From an uncultured Ileibacterium sp. (GTDB lineage Bacteria > Bacillota > Clostridia > Peptostreptococcales > Anaerovoracaceae), in NCBI GenBank assembly GCA_902488835.1, contig CABTXQ010000009.1, positions 1-39,069 of the forward strand: 39,069 nucleotides of DNA. The letters are read 5' to 3'. This document shows, piece by piece, positions 6,476-14,285 of this stretch. A program made the position numbers and the translations under genes. The notes under the pieces are model-generated. The model saw nothing but the letters and a program-made list of their open reading frames with translations. It was not told the origin of the DNA and did no database searches. How positions within the stretch are numbered: position 1 is the stretch's first letter; each line of letters opens with the position of its first letter.

Positions 6476-7519
6476 TCATTTCTTTTTTGCAAGTATTACC
6501 ACGAGATACAAAATTGATATAATTACAAGAACAATTGCTTCCTTATATAGCTCACGGCTTATCATAACGGCTGCCATACCCATATTGGCAACAATTCCAT
6601 ATATTATAAGCACTGATCTTCTGTGTCCAAATCCAGCTTCTATAATTCTATGGTGAATATGCCCCTTGTCCGGAGACATAATTTTTTCGTGTTTTATCGC
6701 TCTTCTTAAAATTGCGAAAAGAGTATCAAGTATCGGTATTGCTATTGCCATTATAGGAACGAGTGCAGCAATAAACGTCGCCCTTTTAAGCGGGGAGATT
6801 ACCGAAAGTATTGATATCATAAATCCAAGGTATAGAGCGCCCCCGTCTCCCATGAATGTCTTTGCAGGACTGAAATTGTAAGGTAAAAATCCCATGCAAG
6901 CTCCTGCAATCGCCATAAGTGAGATACACACAGGTATTATTCCATTATTACCGTGAATGTATGCTACATATGCAAGTATTATAGCAATAATCATTGATAT
7001 GCCTGCTGCAAGACCGTCAAGTCCGTCCATCAAATTTATTGCATTTGTAACTCCAACGATCCAAAATACAGTTATCAGGAAACTGACACCAACTCCGAAT
7101 TTCACATTGCCACTTCCAAAGTAATTGCTTACGAAAGCGATCTTTATCCCCATAGAATACATCAGTACAGCAATCATAAGCTGGCCGACAAACTTCATCC
7201 ATGCCTTGAGCTGTATCATGTCATCTATTGCCCCCAGAAGGTAAATGAGCGTTCCTCCTATAATTGCACTGTGAATCATTGGGTCTTTGTTTTCATAAAA
7301 AAACATAACCGCCGTTGATGCAATATAGATAGCCATGCCCCCAAATCTCGGAACAGGTCTTTTGTGCATCCTTCTTCCGTCAATCGGTACATCTATAGCA
7401 CCAATCTTATTTGCTATAATTATGCTCAAAGGAGTTAAAGCAGCCGAAATAATCATAGCCAATACAAAAGCTACAATTACAGATATTAATAAATTTTCCT
7501 CAGTAACAGATATGTTCAT
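6476..7519 (-). CDS. WecA/TagO-type undecaprenyl-phosphate sugar-1-phosphate transferase
   Basis: The 347-residue polytopic protein has the MraY/WecA/TagO motifs: GAIDVP with HKRPVPRFGG on the first cytoplasmic face, LGAIDDMI, NAINLMDGLDGLAAG, FMGDGGALYLG and DKGHIHHRI. These define the branch that moves GlcNAc-1-phosphate (or a related sugar) from UDP to undecaprenyl phosphate, the first step of teichoic acid or O-polysaccharide synthesis at the membrane. It has its own promoter (7571-7600) whose -35 overlaps the licC stop codon, and the ATG at 7519 has only a weak ribosome site. It is one of two initiating transferases in the window, the other being the PglC-like enzyme at 31313-31999. Whether it serves wall teichoic acid or the adjacent polymer cannot be decided here. 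Confidence 0.88.
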   Translation of the reverse strand: MNISVTEENLLISVIVAFVLAMIISAALTPLSIIIANKIGAIDVPIDGRRMHKRPVPRFGGMAIYIASTAVMFFYENKDPMIHSAIIGGTLIYLLGAIDDMIQLKAWMKFVGQLMIAVLMYSMGIKIAFVSNYFGSGNVKFGVGVSFLITVFWIVGVTNAINLMDGLDGLAAGISMIIAIILAYVAYIHGNNGIIPVCISLMAIAGACMGFLPYNFSPAKTFMGDGGALYLGFMISILSVISPLKRATFIAALVPIMAIAIPILDTLFAILRRAIKHEKIMSPDKGHIHHRIIEAGFGHRRSVLIIYGIVANMGMAAVMISRELYKEAIVLVIISILYLVVILAKKK

Positions 7520-7545
7520 ATTCTTAAGTAAGTTTATAGATGCAG

Positions 7546-7564
7546 TGATTTTAATATAAAATCA
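7546..7564. promoter_or_regulatory. Perfect 8-3-8 palindrome at the wecA transcription start
   Basis: TGATTTTAATATAAAATCA is a perfect inverted repeat of 8 bases around a 3-base centre. Its edge coincides with the predicted transcription start (about 7564) of the promoter at 7571-7600, a usual place for a repressor operator. It lacks the G-C base and T-tract of a terminator. No matching regulator is identified. Confidence 0.45.
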
Positions 7565-7570
7565 AATCGA

Positions 7571-7600
7571 ATTGTATCACAAAAGCTTTTTTCAAGTCAA
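7571..7600 (-). promoter_or_regulatory. Internal promoter for wecA-dltD2-dltX
   Basis: On the minus strand TTGACT (7595-7600) and TACAAT (7571-7576) are separated by 18 bases. The -35 overlaps the stop codon of the licC-like gene. A leader of about 45 bases would precede the wecA-like ATG. Confidence 0.55.
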
Positions 7601-8478
7601 AGACTCAAAGTTTTATCTAATCGATCATAATAATACCATTTTTCGATACTATCATTTTTAATTTTGAATTTAAATACTGTTGATTCTTTCTTATCTATTC
7701 CCTTGACTTCCTTAAACTCTATCATTTCTCCCTCTTCAACAGAAAGTTTCTCTGCTATTTCACGGATTATATTTGATCTTGTTTCATTGATATATGTGTG
7801 ATCAAAGCTCCTTAGCTCATCAAGTGAGTCAAATTCATAAATATCACCATTTTTATATTTTCTTATTCCCATCTTCAGTATATTTAAGTTTGATCTATAA
7901 ATATCCTCCCATAAATGGTCTTTTGTTTCGGGATCGTCGTACACGTCCTCAAGAATCTTTATAAAACTTTTACTAAATTCCTCTGACCAGAATGCATGTC
8001 CAATCATATACCATGAATTTGAACCTCCGATATTTACTTCGCTTATGTAGCCATTCTTATCTAAACTTACGCACCATTCCTTCGTATAATCTTCGCTATA
8101 AAGTGTGGAATAATAAGAATCCTTTACTAAAGTTTCAAAAGGATTTATCAAAAAATAATTATCACCTGAGCATATATATGAGTTTCCTATAAACTCTCTA
8201 GCATGGTAGATGCTTGAATGATTGTTTCGATTCGAATATTCATCGTTTAATAAAAGCTTTACTCCAAATTTTTTCTTGAGATAATTAAATTGTTCAGATT
8301 TATAACCTGTAACGATAAAGACATCTGTTATGCCTGCATCTTTGATCTGCCTTATCTGCCTTTCAATCAATACCTCCCCTTTGACCTCAATAAGGGATTT
8401 CGGTATCTCATATGATAATGGAATAAATCGTTTTGATAATCCCGCTGCCAGTATTATCGCATTGTCAACCTTGTACAT
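7597..8478 (-). CDS. licC: LicC-type CTP:phosphocholine cytidylyltransferase
   Basis: The 293-residue product should make CDP-choline from phosphocholine and CTP. It has the nucleotidyltransferase signature AAGLSKRFIP (residues 11-20), the lysine in PKSLIEVKGEVLIERQI, and the metal/substrate segment YICSGDNYF (about 101-109), all as in LicC. The C-terminal 70 residues (after about 220) extend beyond the minimal catalytic domain. Its ATG overlaps the stop codon of the BCCT transporter gene (TAATG), so the two are translationally coupled. A second nucleotidyltransferase domain with weaker LicC character is fused to choline kinase at 10010-11791; the standalone enzyme keeps the more canonical GDN motif. 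Another choline-like alcohol as substrate cannot be excluded. Confidence 0.85.
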   Translation of the reverse strand: MYKVDNAIILAAGLSKRFIPLSYEIPKSLIEVKGEVLIERQIRQIKDAGITDVFIVTGYKSEQFNYLKKKFGVKLLLNDEYSNRNNHSSIYHAREFIGNSYICSGDNYFLINPFETLVKDSYYSTLYSEDYTKEWCVSLDKNGYISEVNIGGSNSWYMIGHAFWSEEFSKSFIKILEDVYDDPETKDHLWEDIYRSNLNILKMGIRKYKNGDIYEFDSLDELRSFDHTYINETRSNIIREIAEKLSVEEGEMIEFKEVKGIDKKESTVFKFKIKNDSIEKWYYYDRLDKTLSL

Positions 8479-10013
8479 TATAATTCAACCTCTTTATTTT
8501 GTTCTTTCAAAAAATTCTCTGCATCTTTAAGAAAACTTATTGCTATCATTACTATTACTATACCAAGTGGAAAAGCTGCTATTATACTTACAGATTGAAT
8601 ATTGCTCATTGAACTCTCTGAGAAAAGAAGTGCAATTGGAAGTATTATCAAAAGTATGCACCAAATAAGCTGAATTATTTTATGTGGATTCTCATCTTCT
8701 TCTAAATAATGATAGCTATAACAAGACGCAATGAGTGCAATAGAATCAAATGATGTAGCATAGAAAGTAATCATAGTGGCAATAAGCAATATTAATACCA
8801 TGGTTGAAAGTGGCAAGGTTCTTATTATCCTTATAATTAATTCATAGAGATCTCCACCCTTTTCATAAATTGATACAAAATCGTACGAACCTTTCATCTG
8901 TTTTCCCATAGAATAATTACCCAAAATTATGAAGCTGCTAAGCGTTGAGCCTACTCCAAAAACATAACCTCCTAGTACAGTCTGCTTTATTGTTCTGCCG
9001 CGAGAGATATGCCCTATGAAAAATGGAGCTGCAACGCACCAAACCATCCAATATGCCCAGTAATATATGGTCCAGTTCTGAGGGAATGAAGTCTTTCTTA
9101 ATGGATCGGTATATGTAGCAAGTCCGAAAAAGTTCTGCATCATCTTACCAAGTGATGACACCCCTGTATCTATTATATAAGTAAATTCTCCGCCGAAGAT
9201 AAGTACATATGCAAGCAACGAAAAGAATAAATATATACACACCCTTGCAAGTATGCTAATGCCTTTAAAGCCTCGCAGAAGAGAATATGTGTAGATGAAG
9301 CAGGTTATTATTAAAATCACTATAGTGACCGCTGTCCTATTCATATTTACTTTAAATATCTCATTGATGATCTCTGATATTAGTGGTGTTGCCACACTGA
9401 ATGTCGTCGCAGTACCGGCTATTAAAGCAAATACAGCAAGTAAATCCACAAATCTTCCAACCGATTTATCAACACTTGCTCCAAGTATAGGTCTCAAAGC
9501 TTCAGAAAATTTTTGTCTTTTTCTCTTTCTAACATGAAGCATAAATCCAAATGATACTGCCAGAACGAGGTAAAATCCCCAAGGAATAAAACTCCAGTGA
9601 AAATATGCGAAAACAGAAGCCCAGTCCTGTATACTTCCGAGCCCTTTTACATAATCTTCTGAAGAATAAATAATCCATTCTGAGTATGAATAAAAAAGAA
9701 TATCTGCGGCAAGTCCACAGGTGAACATCATAGCTCCCCATGTAAAAAATGAATACTTCGGTTTTTCGTCCTGACTTCCAAGCACAATCTTTCCATATTT
9801 TGAAAACGCAATAAAAAGAGACAGAAGGAATATCCCCAAACCTATGATTAAATAATAAGTACCAAATGTATCTCCGAAGAAAAATCTGACCTTGGAAAGC
9901 GCTTCATTAGAACTCTTTGGATACACAAAAAAGAGAATGCTCAATGCTATTATCGTAAAAAGTGGCAATATTGTTATTACCCAATCTATCCTATTCTTTG
10001 ATTGTTGTTTCAT
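8478..10013 (-). CDS. BCCT-family choline/betaine-type transporter
   Basis: The 511-residue protein has about 12 membrane helices and the BCCT hallmark WTIYYWAYWMVWCVAAPFFIG (about residues 310-330) followed by HISRGRTI, with an aromatic substrate-site segment. BCCT carriers import quaternary amines such as choline, carnitine and glycine betaine. It lies between the choline-kinase fusion and licC and overlaps both by 4 and 1 bases (ATGA and TAATG), so the three genes form one coupled unit. In lic loci of Haemophilus and streptococci this position belongs to LicB, a drug/metabolite-type permease, so this looks like a non-orthologous replacement that supplies choline for phosphocholine decoration (inference). 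Osmoprotectant uptake is less likely given the coupling. Confidence 0.9.
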   Translation of the reverse strand: MKQQSKNRIDWVITILPLFTIIALSILFFVYPKSSNEALSKVRFFFGDTFGTYYLIIGLGIFLLSLFIAFSKYGKIVLGSQDEKPKYSFFTWGAMMFTCGLAADILFYSYSEWIIYSSEDYVKGLGSIQDWASVFAYFHWSFIPWGFYLVLAVSFGFMLHVRKRKRQKFSEALRPILGASVDKSVGRFVDLLAVFALIAGTATTFSVATPLISEIINEIFKVNMNRTAVTIVILIITCFIYTYSLLRGFKGISILARVCIYLFFSLLAYVLIFGGEFTYIIDTGVSSLGKMMQNFFGLATYTDPLRKTSFPQNWTIYYWAYWMVWCVAAPFFIGHISRGRTIKQTVLGGYVFGVGSTLSSFIILGNYSMGKQMKGSYDFVSIYEKGGDLYELIIRIIRTLPLSTMVLILLIATMITFYATSFDSIALIASCYSYHYLEEDENPHKIIQLIWCILLIILPIALLFSESSMSNIQSVSIIAAFPLGIVIVMIAISFLKDAENFLKEQNKEVEL

Positions 10014-11791
10014 ATTATTTGATTCCTTTTTAATATTTCTTCAGCATATCTATAATATTCCTTGGCATATCTATACTGGCTAAGCGAATACTCGCCGAAT
10101 TCAACACCAAGGCTACTCTTGTATTCCGCCCAATTAGACCATAGCAATCCACACTGTGATATGTAGGCATAAATTTTTGCTCTTGTTAGAATATCTTCAT
10201 TATTTTCGAAATAAAGATCAATCAGCCAGTCGATTCTTGTTTTATCATAAAGGCTATAGATGGCAAACATCGCTATATCTATGTGTGGATCCTGCATTCC
10301 GGCATATTCCCAGTCTATTAGCTGGACTCTCTTTTCTCCATTTTCTTCATAAATTAAGAAATTGTCCGGAACTGCATCTATATGAGTGAGGCATTTTTCA
10401 TTTACCATTGAATCTATAAAAGGTTTAAGGCTAAATATTTTTTCTTTCGTCTTCTTATAATCTCTAAAGGATGAGTCTTTCCCATTGAGTAAGGATTCAT
10501 AGAAATTAATTTCCTTATATATATTAAACTCATGTTCAACCCTTAATTTTTTATTATGAAATTCTTTTAATTTTCTCATGCATAGCTCTACATCAGAATC
10601 ATCATATGGATTGCAATTTCTAGTTCTCTTGAGGTATCTTGTAATTTTATATCCACTATTTTTTTCTAAATATATAGGATTTTCGCAAAGATTCTTATCC
10701 CTTATCGCCTCATATACAGAAGCTTCATTATCTCTATTAATGAGCTTTTCTGTTCCCTCACCCGGTATTCTCATTATGTATTTTTCGCCCATGCATGAAA
10801 ATACAAACGACCTGTTGGTCATTCCTTTTTTTAGTACTGAAATATTTTTTATGTCCTTATCTTTTGCTCCAAATACATCTTTGATAATGCCGATTGATTT
10901 TTCATCTAAATTCTTAGAATCCGAATCTATCTCTCTCAAATCCTCATATGTATTTATACCAATTACGGAATCATCGCACGACTCTCGTCCTCTTATAATA
11001 TATCTGCTATTATTTGCATCTTTTAAAGCATCCTCCCAAAAAAAATTATAGTGGTTCTTATCCTCTGCCATTTTTTCTAATCTATCTTTCAATCTTATTC
11101 CATCTTCCTTGGTAAGATATGCTAAGCCTTTTTTCTTATTTCCATTTTTTTCTTTAGTAATAACTAAATCCATCTTCCTATTCAGTCTGATTTCACTTGA
11201 ACTGCTTTTTTCATCGCTGACCATATACCAAGAATAAAATTCATTCTCATTAAATGGATTTTCCCTGCTCCATATGTCGCATGGAATTATATATGAGTTT
11301 TCAAGATGTTCTTTTGCAAGGAAAAGCGAATGTAAATTCTCCATAGTTGAATACTCAGTATTTACTATTAATTTTACTCCATATTCATCTATCAAAAATT
11401 CAAGTTGTTCTTTCATAAACCCTATGACAACATATATCTCGTCTATATTTACCTCGTGAAGCTGGCGAATAATTCTCTCTATCAGAGTCTCCTCATGTAC
11501 TTCAATTAGTGCCTTTGGCGAGATAGTATTTATTGGAACCATCCTCATTCCGCCACCTGCTGCTAGAATTATGGCACGCCTAGGTTTTAATTCACTTATA
11601 AGTTGATAAGCACGGTCTGTTAATTTATATAAATCATCAATCAAGCCTCTCTCTTTTAATTGCTTAATTGAACGATTTACGAGTCCAAGAGAATGACCTA
11701 TATTCCTAGATAATTTCCTTTGATTTATGAACTCACTTTCAAATAAATATTTTAATATATCCGCTTCACAAGGCGTTAATTGCGTCTTCAC
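10010..11791 (-). CDS. Winged-helix + nucleotidyltransferase + LicA-type choline kinase fusion
   Basis: The 593-residue protein has three parts. Residues 1-70 are a MarR-like winged helix (LTPCEADILKYLFESEF, INQRKLSRNIGHSLGLVNRSI, LTDRAYQLI). Residues 72-290 are a LicC-like nucleotidyltransferase (AAGGGMR at 77-83, PKALIEV, IPCDIW in place of the usual GDN). Residues 310-593 are a choline-kinase domain with LTHIDAVPDNF (about 468-478) and LIDWEYAG (about 491-498). LicC-LicA fusions are known, for example in treponemes; the extra DNA-binding-type domain suggests self-regulation, and a 14-bp palindrome overlaps its own promoter. The GTG start has AGGAG at 6-base spacing. It is the first gene of the choline unit. 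DNA binding is inferred, not shown. Confidence 0.88.
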   Translation of the reverse strand: MKTQLTPCEADILKYLFESEFINQRKLSRNIGHSLGLVNRSIKQLKERGLIDDLYKLTDRAYQLISELKPRRAIILAAGGGMRMVPINTISPKALIEVHEETLIERIIRQLHEVNIDEIYVVIGFMKEQLEFLIDEYGVKLIVNTEYSTMENLHSLFLAKEHLENSYIIPCDIWSRENPFNENEFYSWYMVSDEKSSSSEIRLNRKMDLVITKEKNGNKKKGLAYLTKEDGIRLKDRLEKMAEDKNHYNFFWEDALKDANNSRYIIRGRESCDDSVIGINTYEDLREIDSDSKNLDEKSIGIIKDVFGAKDKDIKNISVLKKGMTNRSFVFSCMGEKYIMRIPGEGTEKLINRDNEASVYEAIRDKNLCENPIYLEKNSGYKITRYLKRTRNCNPYDDSDVELCMRKLKEFHNKKLRVEHEFNIYKEINFYESLLNGKDSSFRDYKKTKEKIFSLKPFIDSMVNEKCLTHIDAVPDNFLIYEENGEKRVQLIDWEYAGMQDPHIDIAMFAIYSLYDKTRIDWLIDLYFENNEDILTRAKIYAYISQCGLLWSNWAEYKSSLGVEFGEYSLSQYRYAKEYYRYAEEILKRNQII

Positions 11792-11824
11792 TTAGCACTC
11801 CTGTTCTATTTTTTTCATATATAT

Positions 11825-11838
11825 TTGTTCATGAACAA
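11825..11838. promoter_or_regulatory. Perfect 14-bp palindromic operator candidate
   Basis: TTGTTCATGAACAA is a perfect dyad lying at the predicted transcription start of the choline unit, just downstream of and touching the -10. The half-sequence ATGAACAA recurs at 11855-11862, 24 bases upstream, overlapping the -35. Paired sites over -35 and start are typical of a repressor; the winged-helix domain of the first gene is the obvious candidate (inference). Confidence 0.65.
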
Positions 11839-11866
11839 TTATAATCTGTTTTTTATGAACAAGCAA
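11838..11866 (-). promoter_or_regulatory. Promoter of the choline unit
   Basis: On the minus strand, TATAAT (11838-11843) has a weak -35 TTGCTT (11861-11866) at 17-base spacing. Transcription would start near 11831, with a 40-base leader to the GTG at 11791. A poor -35 with operator-like repeats on both elements fits a regulated promoter. Confidence 0.55.
11855..11862. promoter_or_regulatory. Operator half-site upstream of the palindrome
   Basis: ATGAACAA repeats the right half of the 11825-11838 palindrome exactly and in the same orientation, 24 bases away. It overlaps the -35 of the choline-unit promoter. Confidence 0.45.
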
Positions 11867-11883
11867 CTGTTAAAAGCTATTTT

Positions 11884-11917
11884 TATAAAAAATACTCCGG
11901 ACTTTATTATCCGGAGC
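11884..11917 (-). terminator. Intrinsic terminator after the second flippase gene
   Basis: Minus-strand arms GCTCCGGA (11910-11917) and TCCGGAGT (11894-11901) pair over 8 positions (one G-U) around an 8-base loop and are followed by ATTTTTTAT. It lies 24 bases after the flippase stop codon and separates the large polysaccharide unit from the choline unit. Confidence 0.8.
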
Positions 11918-11941
11918 ATTTAATAGAAATAATATATTATA

Positions 11942-13417
11942 TTAATTCAAATTTTCTTTTTTAATCTTTAATACCTTATTTATATTTTCTAATATTTTTT
12001 TCCTAAATACTATTAGCAAAATTATAGATAATGCCATAATTGTAATTCTGATAAATATGTAGTTATATGTCGCCATTATTATAAAGCCTGATGCAATAAA
12101 TATAAGGTAAATAAGAAGTAGTGTGATAGGATTATATGGTTTTTCATCGTCTTCAAAATTGTCTTTACAAATCTTTGACATAAATAAATAATGTCCGAAA
12201 GCATAAAGCATATAACATATTAAAGTTGTATATCCTGCTGCCATATATCCGAAAATATTTATAAATATATAGTTCAGCCCTATATTAGCCAGTGCACCTA
12301 TAACGCTTGCAATCATTACAAAATATGTTTTTTCAAAATAAAATTCAAAAGATGAAAATAAATCATATGAAAAAATAAATACGCTGCTCATAGCAATTGG
12401 TGGAATAATCCAAATAGCTTCAAAGAATTCCTTTGGTGCGAAAATTTTGACAATTTCCGGTGCAAATAGCATGAGAAGTAAATTTAAGAGCGAAATTCCA
12501 ATTAGCGAAATATATGCTATGCCTTTAATATCAATAATTTTTCTATCCCGCATTTTTCTATACATCCAAGGAGTCATCGTCTGTATTAAAGCGGTATTTA
12601 CGATGAGAAGAATTAATGAAAGCTGATATGATAGATTATAAATTCCAGCCTTATCCAGTCCTATCATCTTTTGAATCATTATAACATCAGCCTTGCTGAG
12701 GACTGTCTGTGAAAGATAATGTGGTACAAGTGGCAGGTTGAAAATGAGAGCGTATTTCCAGAATTTTTTGGAATAAAATGGCAAATGTTTTTTTATCTTT
12801 GACAGTAAAAATGGTAGATAAAAAATGAGATTGATAATTGCCATGCTTATAATTCTTGCTGTTACCTTATCATCAAAATTAACAACTGCAAATATTCCTG
12901 CGATAGGTTTTGCAAGTGAAGCAAGAAGGGACCAGATGACAAGCATCCTATACTTATAATCTACCCTCTGTTCGCATAGCCAGAAGCTGAAAATTTCTCC
13001 TGTCCACATTATTATGAACATGGAAATCATCTGATATGTATTAAGCCCTAGAAGGTCGTTGAAAAAAGAAGAAAAAATGGCATAGACTATTCCAAAACAA
13101 AAAATTATAAATGAAGATAATCCCTGCATTGAGACTGAAAACTCATCTCTTCTATCATGAAATTTAACAAGCCCTTGAGTATATACTCCGGCAGTTAGTC
13201 TGAGTGTAACAAATACCGAGATTATACTTTCCCACGACGTAAAAAGTCCAAATTCCCCATATAATTCCGGGCCGAGAAGCCTTGTGAAAATCGGAGTGGT
13301 CAGGATACTTATTCCCTTTTGTAAAATCATACATATTAAAAACCAAAAGGACGCCCTCGCCTCTTTTGGTAGTTTGTTATATTTACTTAATATCTTATTT
13401 TCCGATTTACTATCCAT
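11942..13417 (-). CDS. Wzx-type flippase 2 (candidate TacF-like, phosphocholine polymer export)
   Basis: The 491-residue protein has about 14 membrane helices and the polysaccharide-transport (MOP superfamily) N-terminus FWFLICMILQKGISILTTPI followed by FTRLLGPELYGEFGLFTSW. It should flip lipid-linked oligosaccharide across the membrane. Its gene overlaps licD by 8 bases and is the last gene before the terminator. In pneumococcus the flippase TacF, which requires choline on its substrate, is encoded beside the lic genes, so this neighbour of licD is the likelier carrier of the phosphocholine-bearing polymer (inference). The other flippase at 20805-22100 is clearly different in sequence. Confidence 0.85.
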   Translation of the reverse strand: MDSKSENKILSKYNKLPKEARASFWFLICMILQKGISILTTPIFTRLLGPELYGEFGLFTSWESIISVFVTLRLTAGVYTQGLVKFHDRRDEFSVSMQGLSSFIIFCFGIVYAIFSSFFNDLLGLNTYQMISMFIIMWTGEIFSFWLCEQRVDYKYRMLVIWSLLASLAKPIAGIFAVVNFDDKVTARIISMAIINLIFYLPFLLSKIKKHLPFYSKKFWKYALIFNLPLVPHYLSQTVLSKADVIMIQKMIGLDKAGIYNLSYQLSLILLIVNTALIQTMTPWMYRKMRDRKIIDIKGIAYISLIGISLLNLLLMLFAPEIVKIFAPKEFFEAIWIIPPIAMSSVFIFSYDLFSSFEFYFEKTYFVMIASVIGALANIGLNYIFINIFGYMAAGYTTLICYMLYAFGHYLFMSKICKDNFEDDEKPYNPITLLLIYLIFIASGFIIMATYNYIFIRITIMALSIILLIVFRKKILENINKVLKIKKENLN

Positions 13418-14270
13418 TGCTTTTCCTATCTTGAAAATAATCTATAACTAGATTAGGATTTTGCACATAGTATTCGTATGGCTTTTTTAAATCGACAAAT
13501 CCATTATGAACTTCTCTTTCTTCTTTATTCGGCAAAGTCATATATTCACCATATATCATTTTTAAATATTCGTGGCTCATATATGGAATTTCCATTTCAA
13601 TATCTTCAAACTTTACTGTTTTTGATGAGTTAAAAAATTCTCTCTTGGAAATCCACTTGTTTGGATTGAAAAAGCCACCCTCGAATATCAAATCCGCATC
13701 TCTGAATGGATGCTTTTCTATCATATCAAGCTGTTTAAACATGTAAAAATTTTTATCTCTATGCTTTTTTACATGCGCTTTAATTATTTTTTGTAACGGA
13801 ACCATTTTTTTACCAAGATAATCTTGTCTTAAACAAAGGCTTAAATATCTATAGATATAATTTTTATAAGAAAAAATTTTCTTTCTTATTTTTCCATCTG
13901 GAACTCCTACGAGTGGAATAATATCAAGCCATACGCCTGACCATGCGTTTTCATGATCAGATAATAACTCCTCTATAAAGGTGGTTCTCTTATCTATTAC
14001 CTTGATTAATAATTGCATATAATTTCGTCTATCAAATGGTGAATATATTTCCAGATGATCAGGTAGCTCTGATTTGAGAATGTCAACAAGTTTTCCCAGG
14101 TCTTCCACCGGAACGCCAATATCCATATCGTCGTCCCATGGAATGAAGCCCCCATGCCTTATAGCACCAAGGCAGGTACCATCGATTCCGAAATATCTAA
14201 TATTATTATTTTCGCATACTTTTTTTACTTCTTTGAATATTTCAAGAATTGTACTTTGAACTTCATTCAT
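13410..14270 (-). CDS. licD: LicD-family phosphocholine transferase
   Basis: The 286-residue protein carries the LicD motifs YFGIDGTCLGAIRHGGFIPW and DDDMDIGV (about residues 26-53), where the DDD-MD cluster is the metal/nucleotide site of this nucleotidyltransferase-fold family. LicD enzymes move phosphocholine from CDP-choline onto a sugar of a lipid-linked glycan, in the cytosol. It follows the Gfo/Idh gene by 15 bases and overlaps the flippase gene, so transfer is placed before export. The CDP-choline would come from the choline unit just downstream. Some LicD proteins carry other alcohol phosphates such as ribitol phosphate, so the substrate is supported by context rather than proved. 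Confidence 0.88.
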   Translation of the reverse strand: MNEVQSTILEIFKEVKKVCENNNIRYFGIDGTCLGAIRHGGFIPWDDDMDIGVPVEDLGKLVDILKSELPDHLEIYSPFDRRNYMQLLIKVIDKRTTFIEELLSDHENAWSGVWLDIIPLVGVPDGKIRKKIFSYKNYIYRYLSLCLRQDYLGKKMVPLQKIIKAHVKKHRDKNFYMFKQLDMIEKHPFRDADLIFEGGFFNPNKWISKREFFNSSKTVKFEDIEMEIPYMSHEYLKMIYGEYMTLPNKEEREVHNGFVDLKKPYEYYVQNPNLVIDYFQDRKSNG

Positions 14271-14285
14271 ATAAGCACCTTAAAT

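Noticed and set aside
7546..7564. The 8-3-8 palindrome as a terminator for licC
   Set aside because: It is almost entirely A-T, has a three-base loop and lacks a T-tract after the hairpin; an operator is more likely.
10578..11051. Plus-strand 157-codon frame opposite the choline-kinase fusion
   Set aside because: It is antisense to a well-supported gene, lacks a ribosome site and has no recognisable protein pattern.
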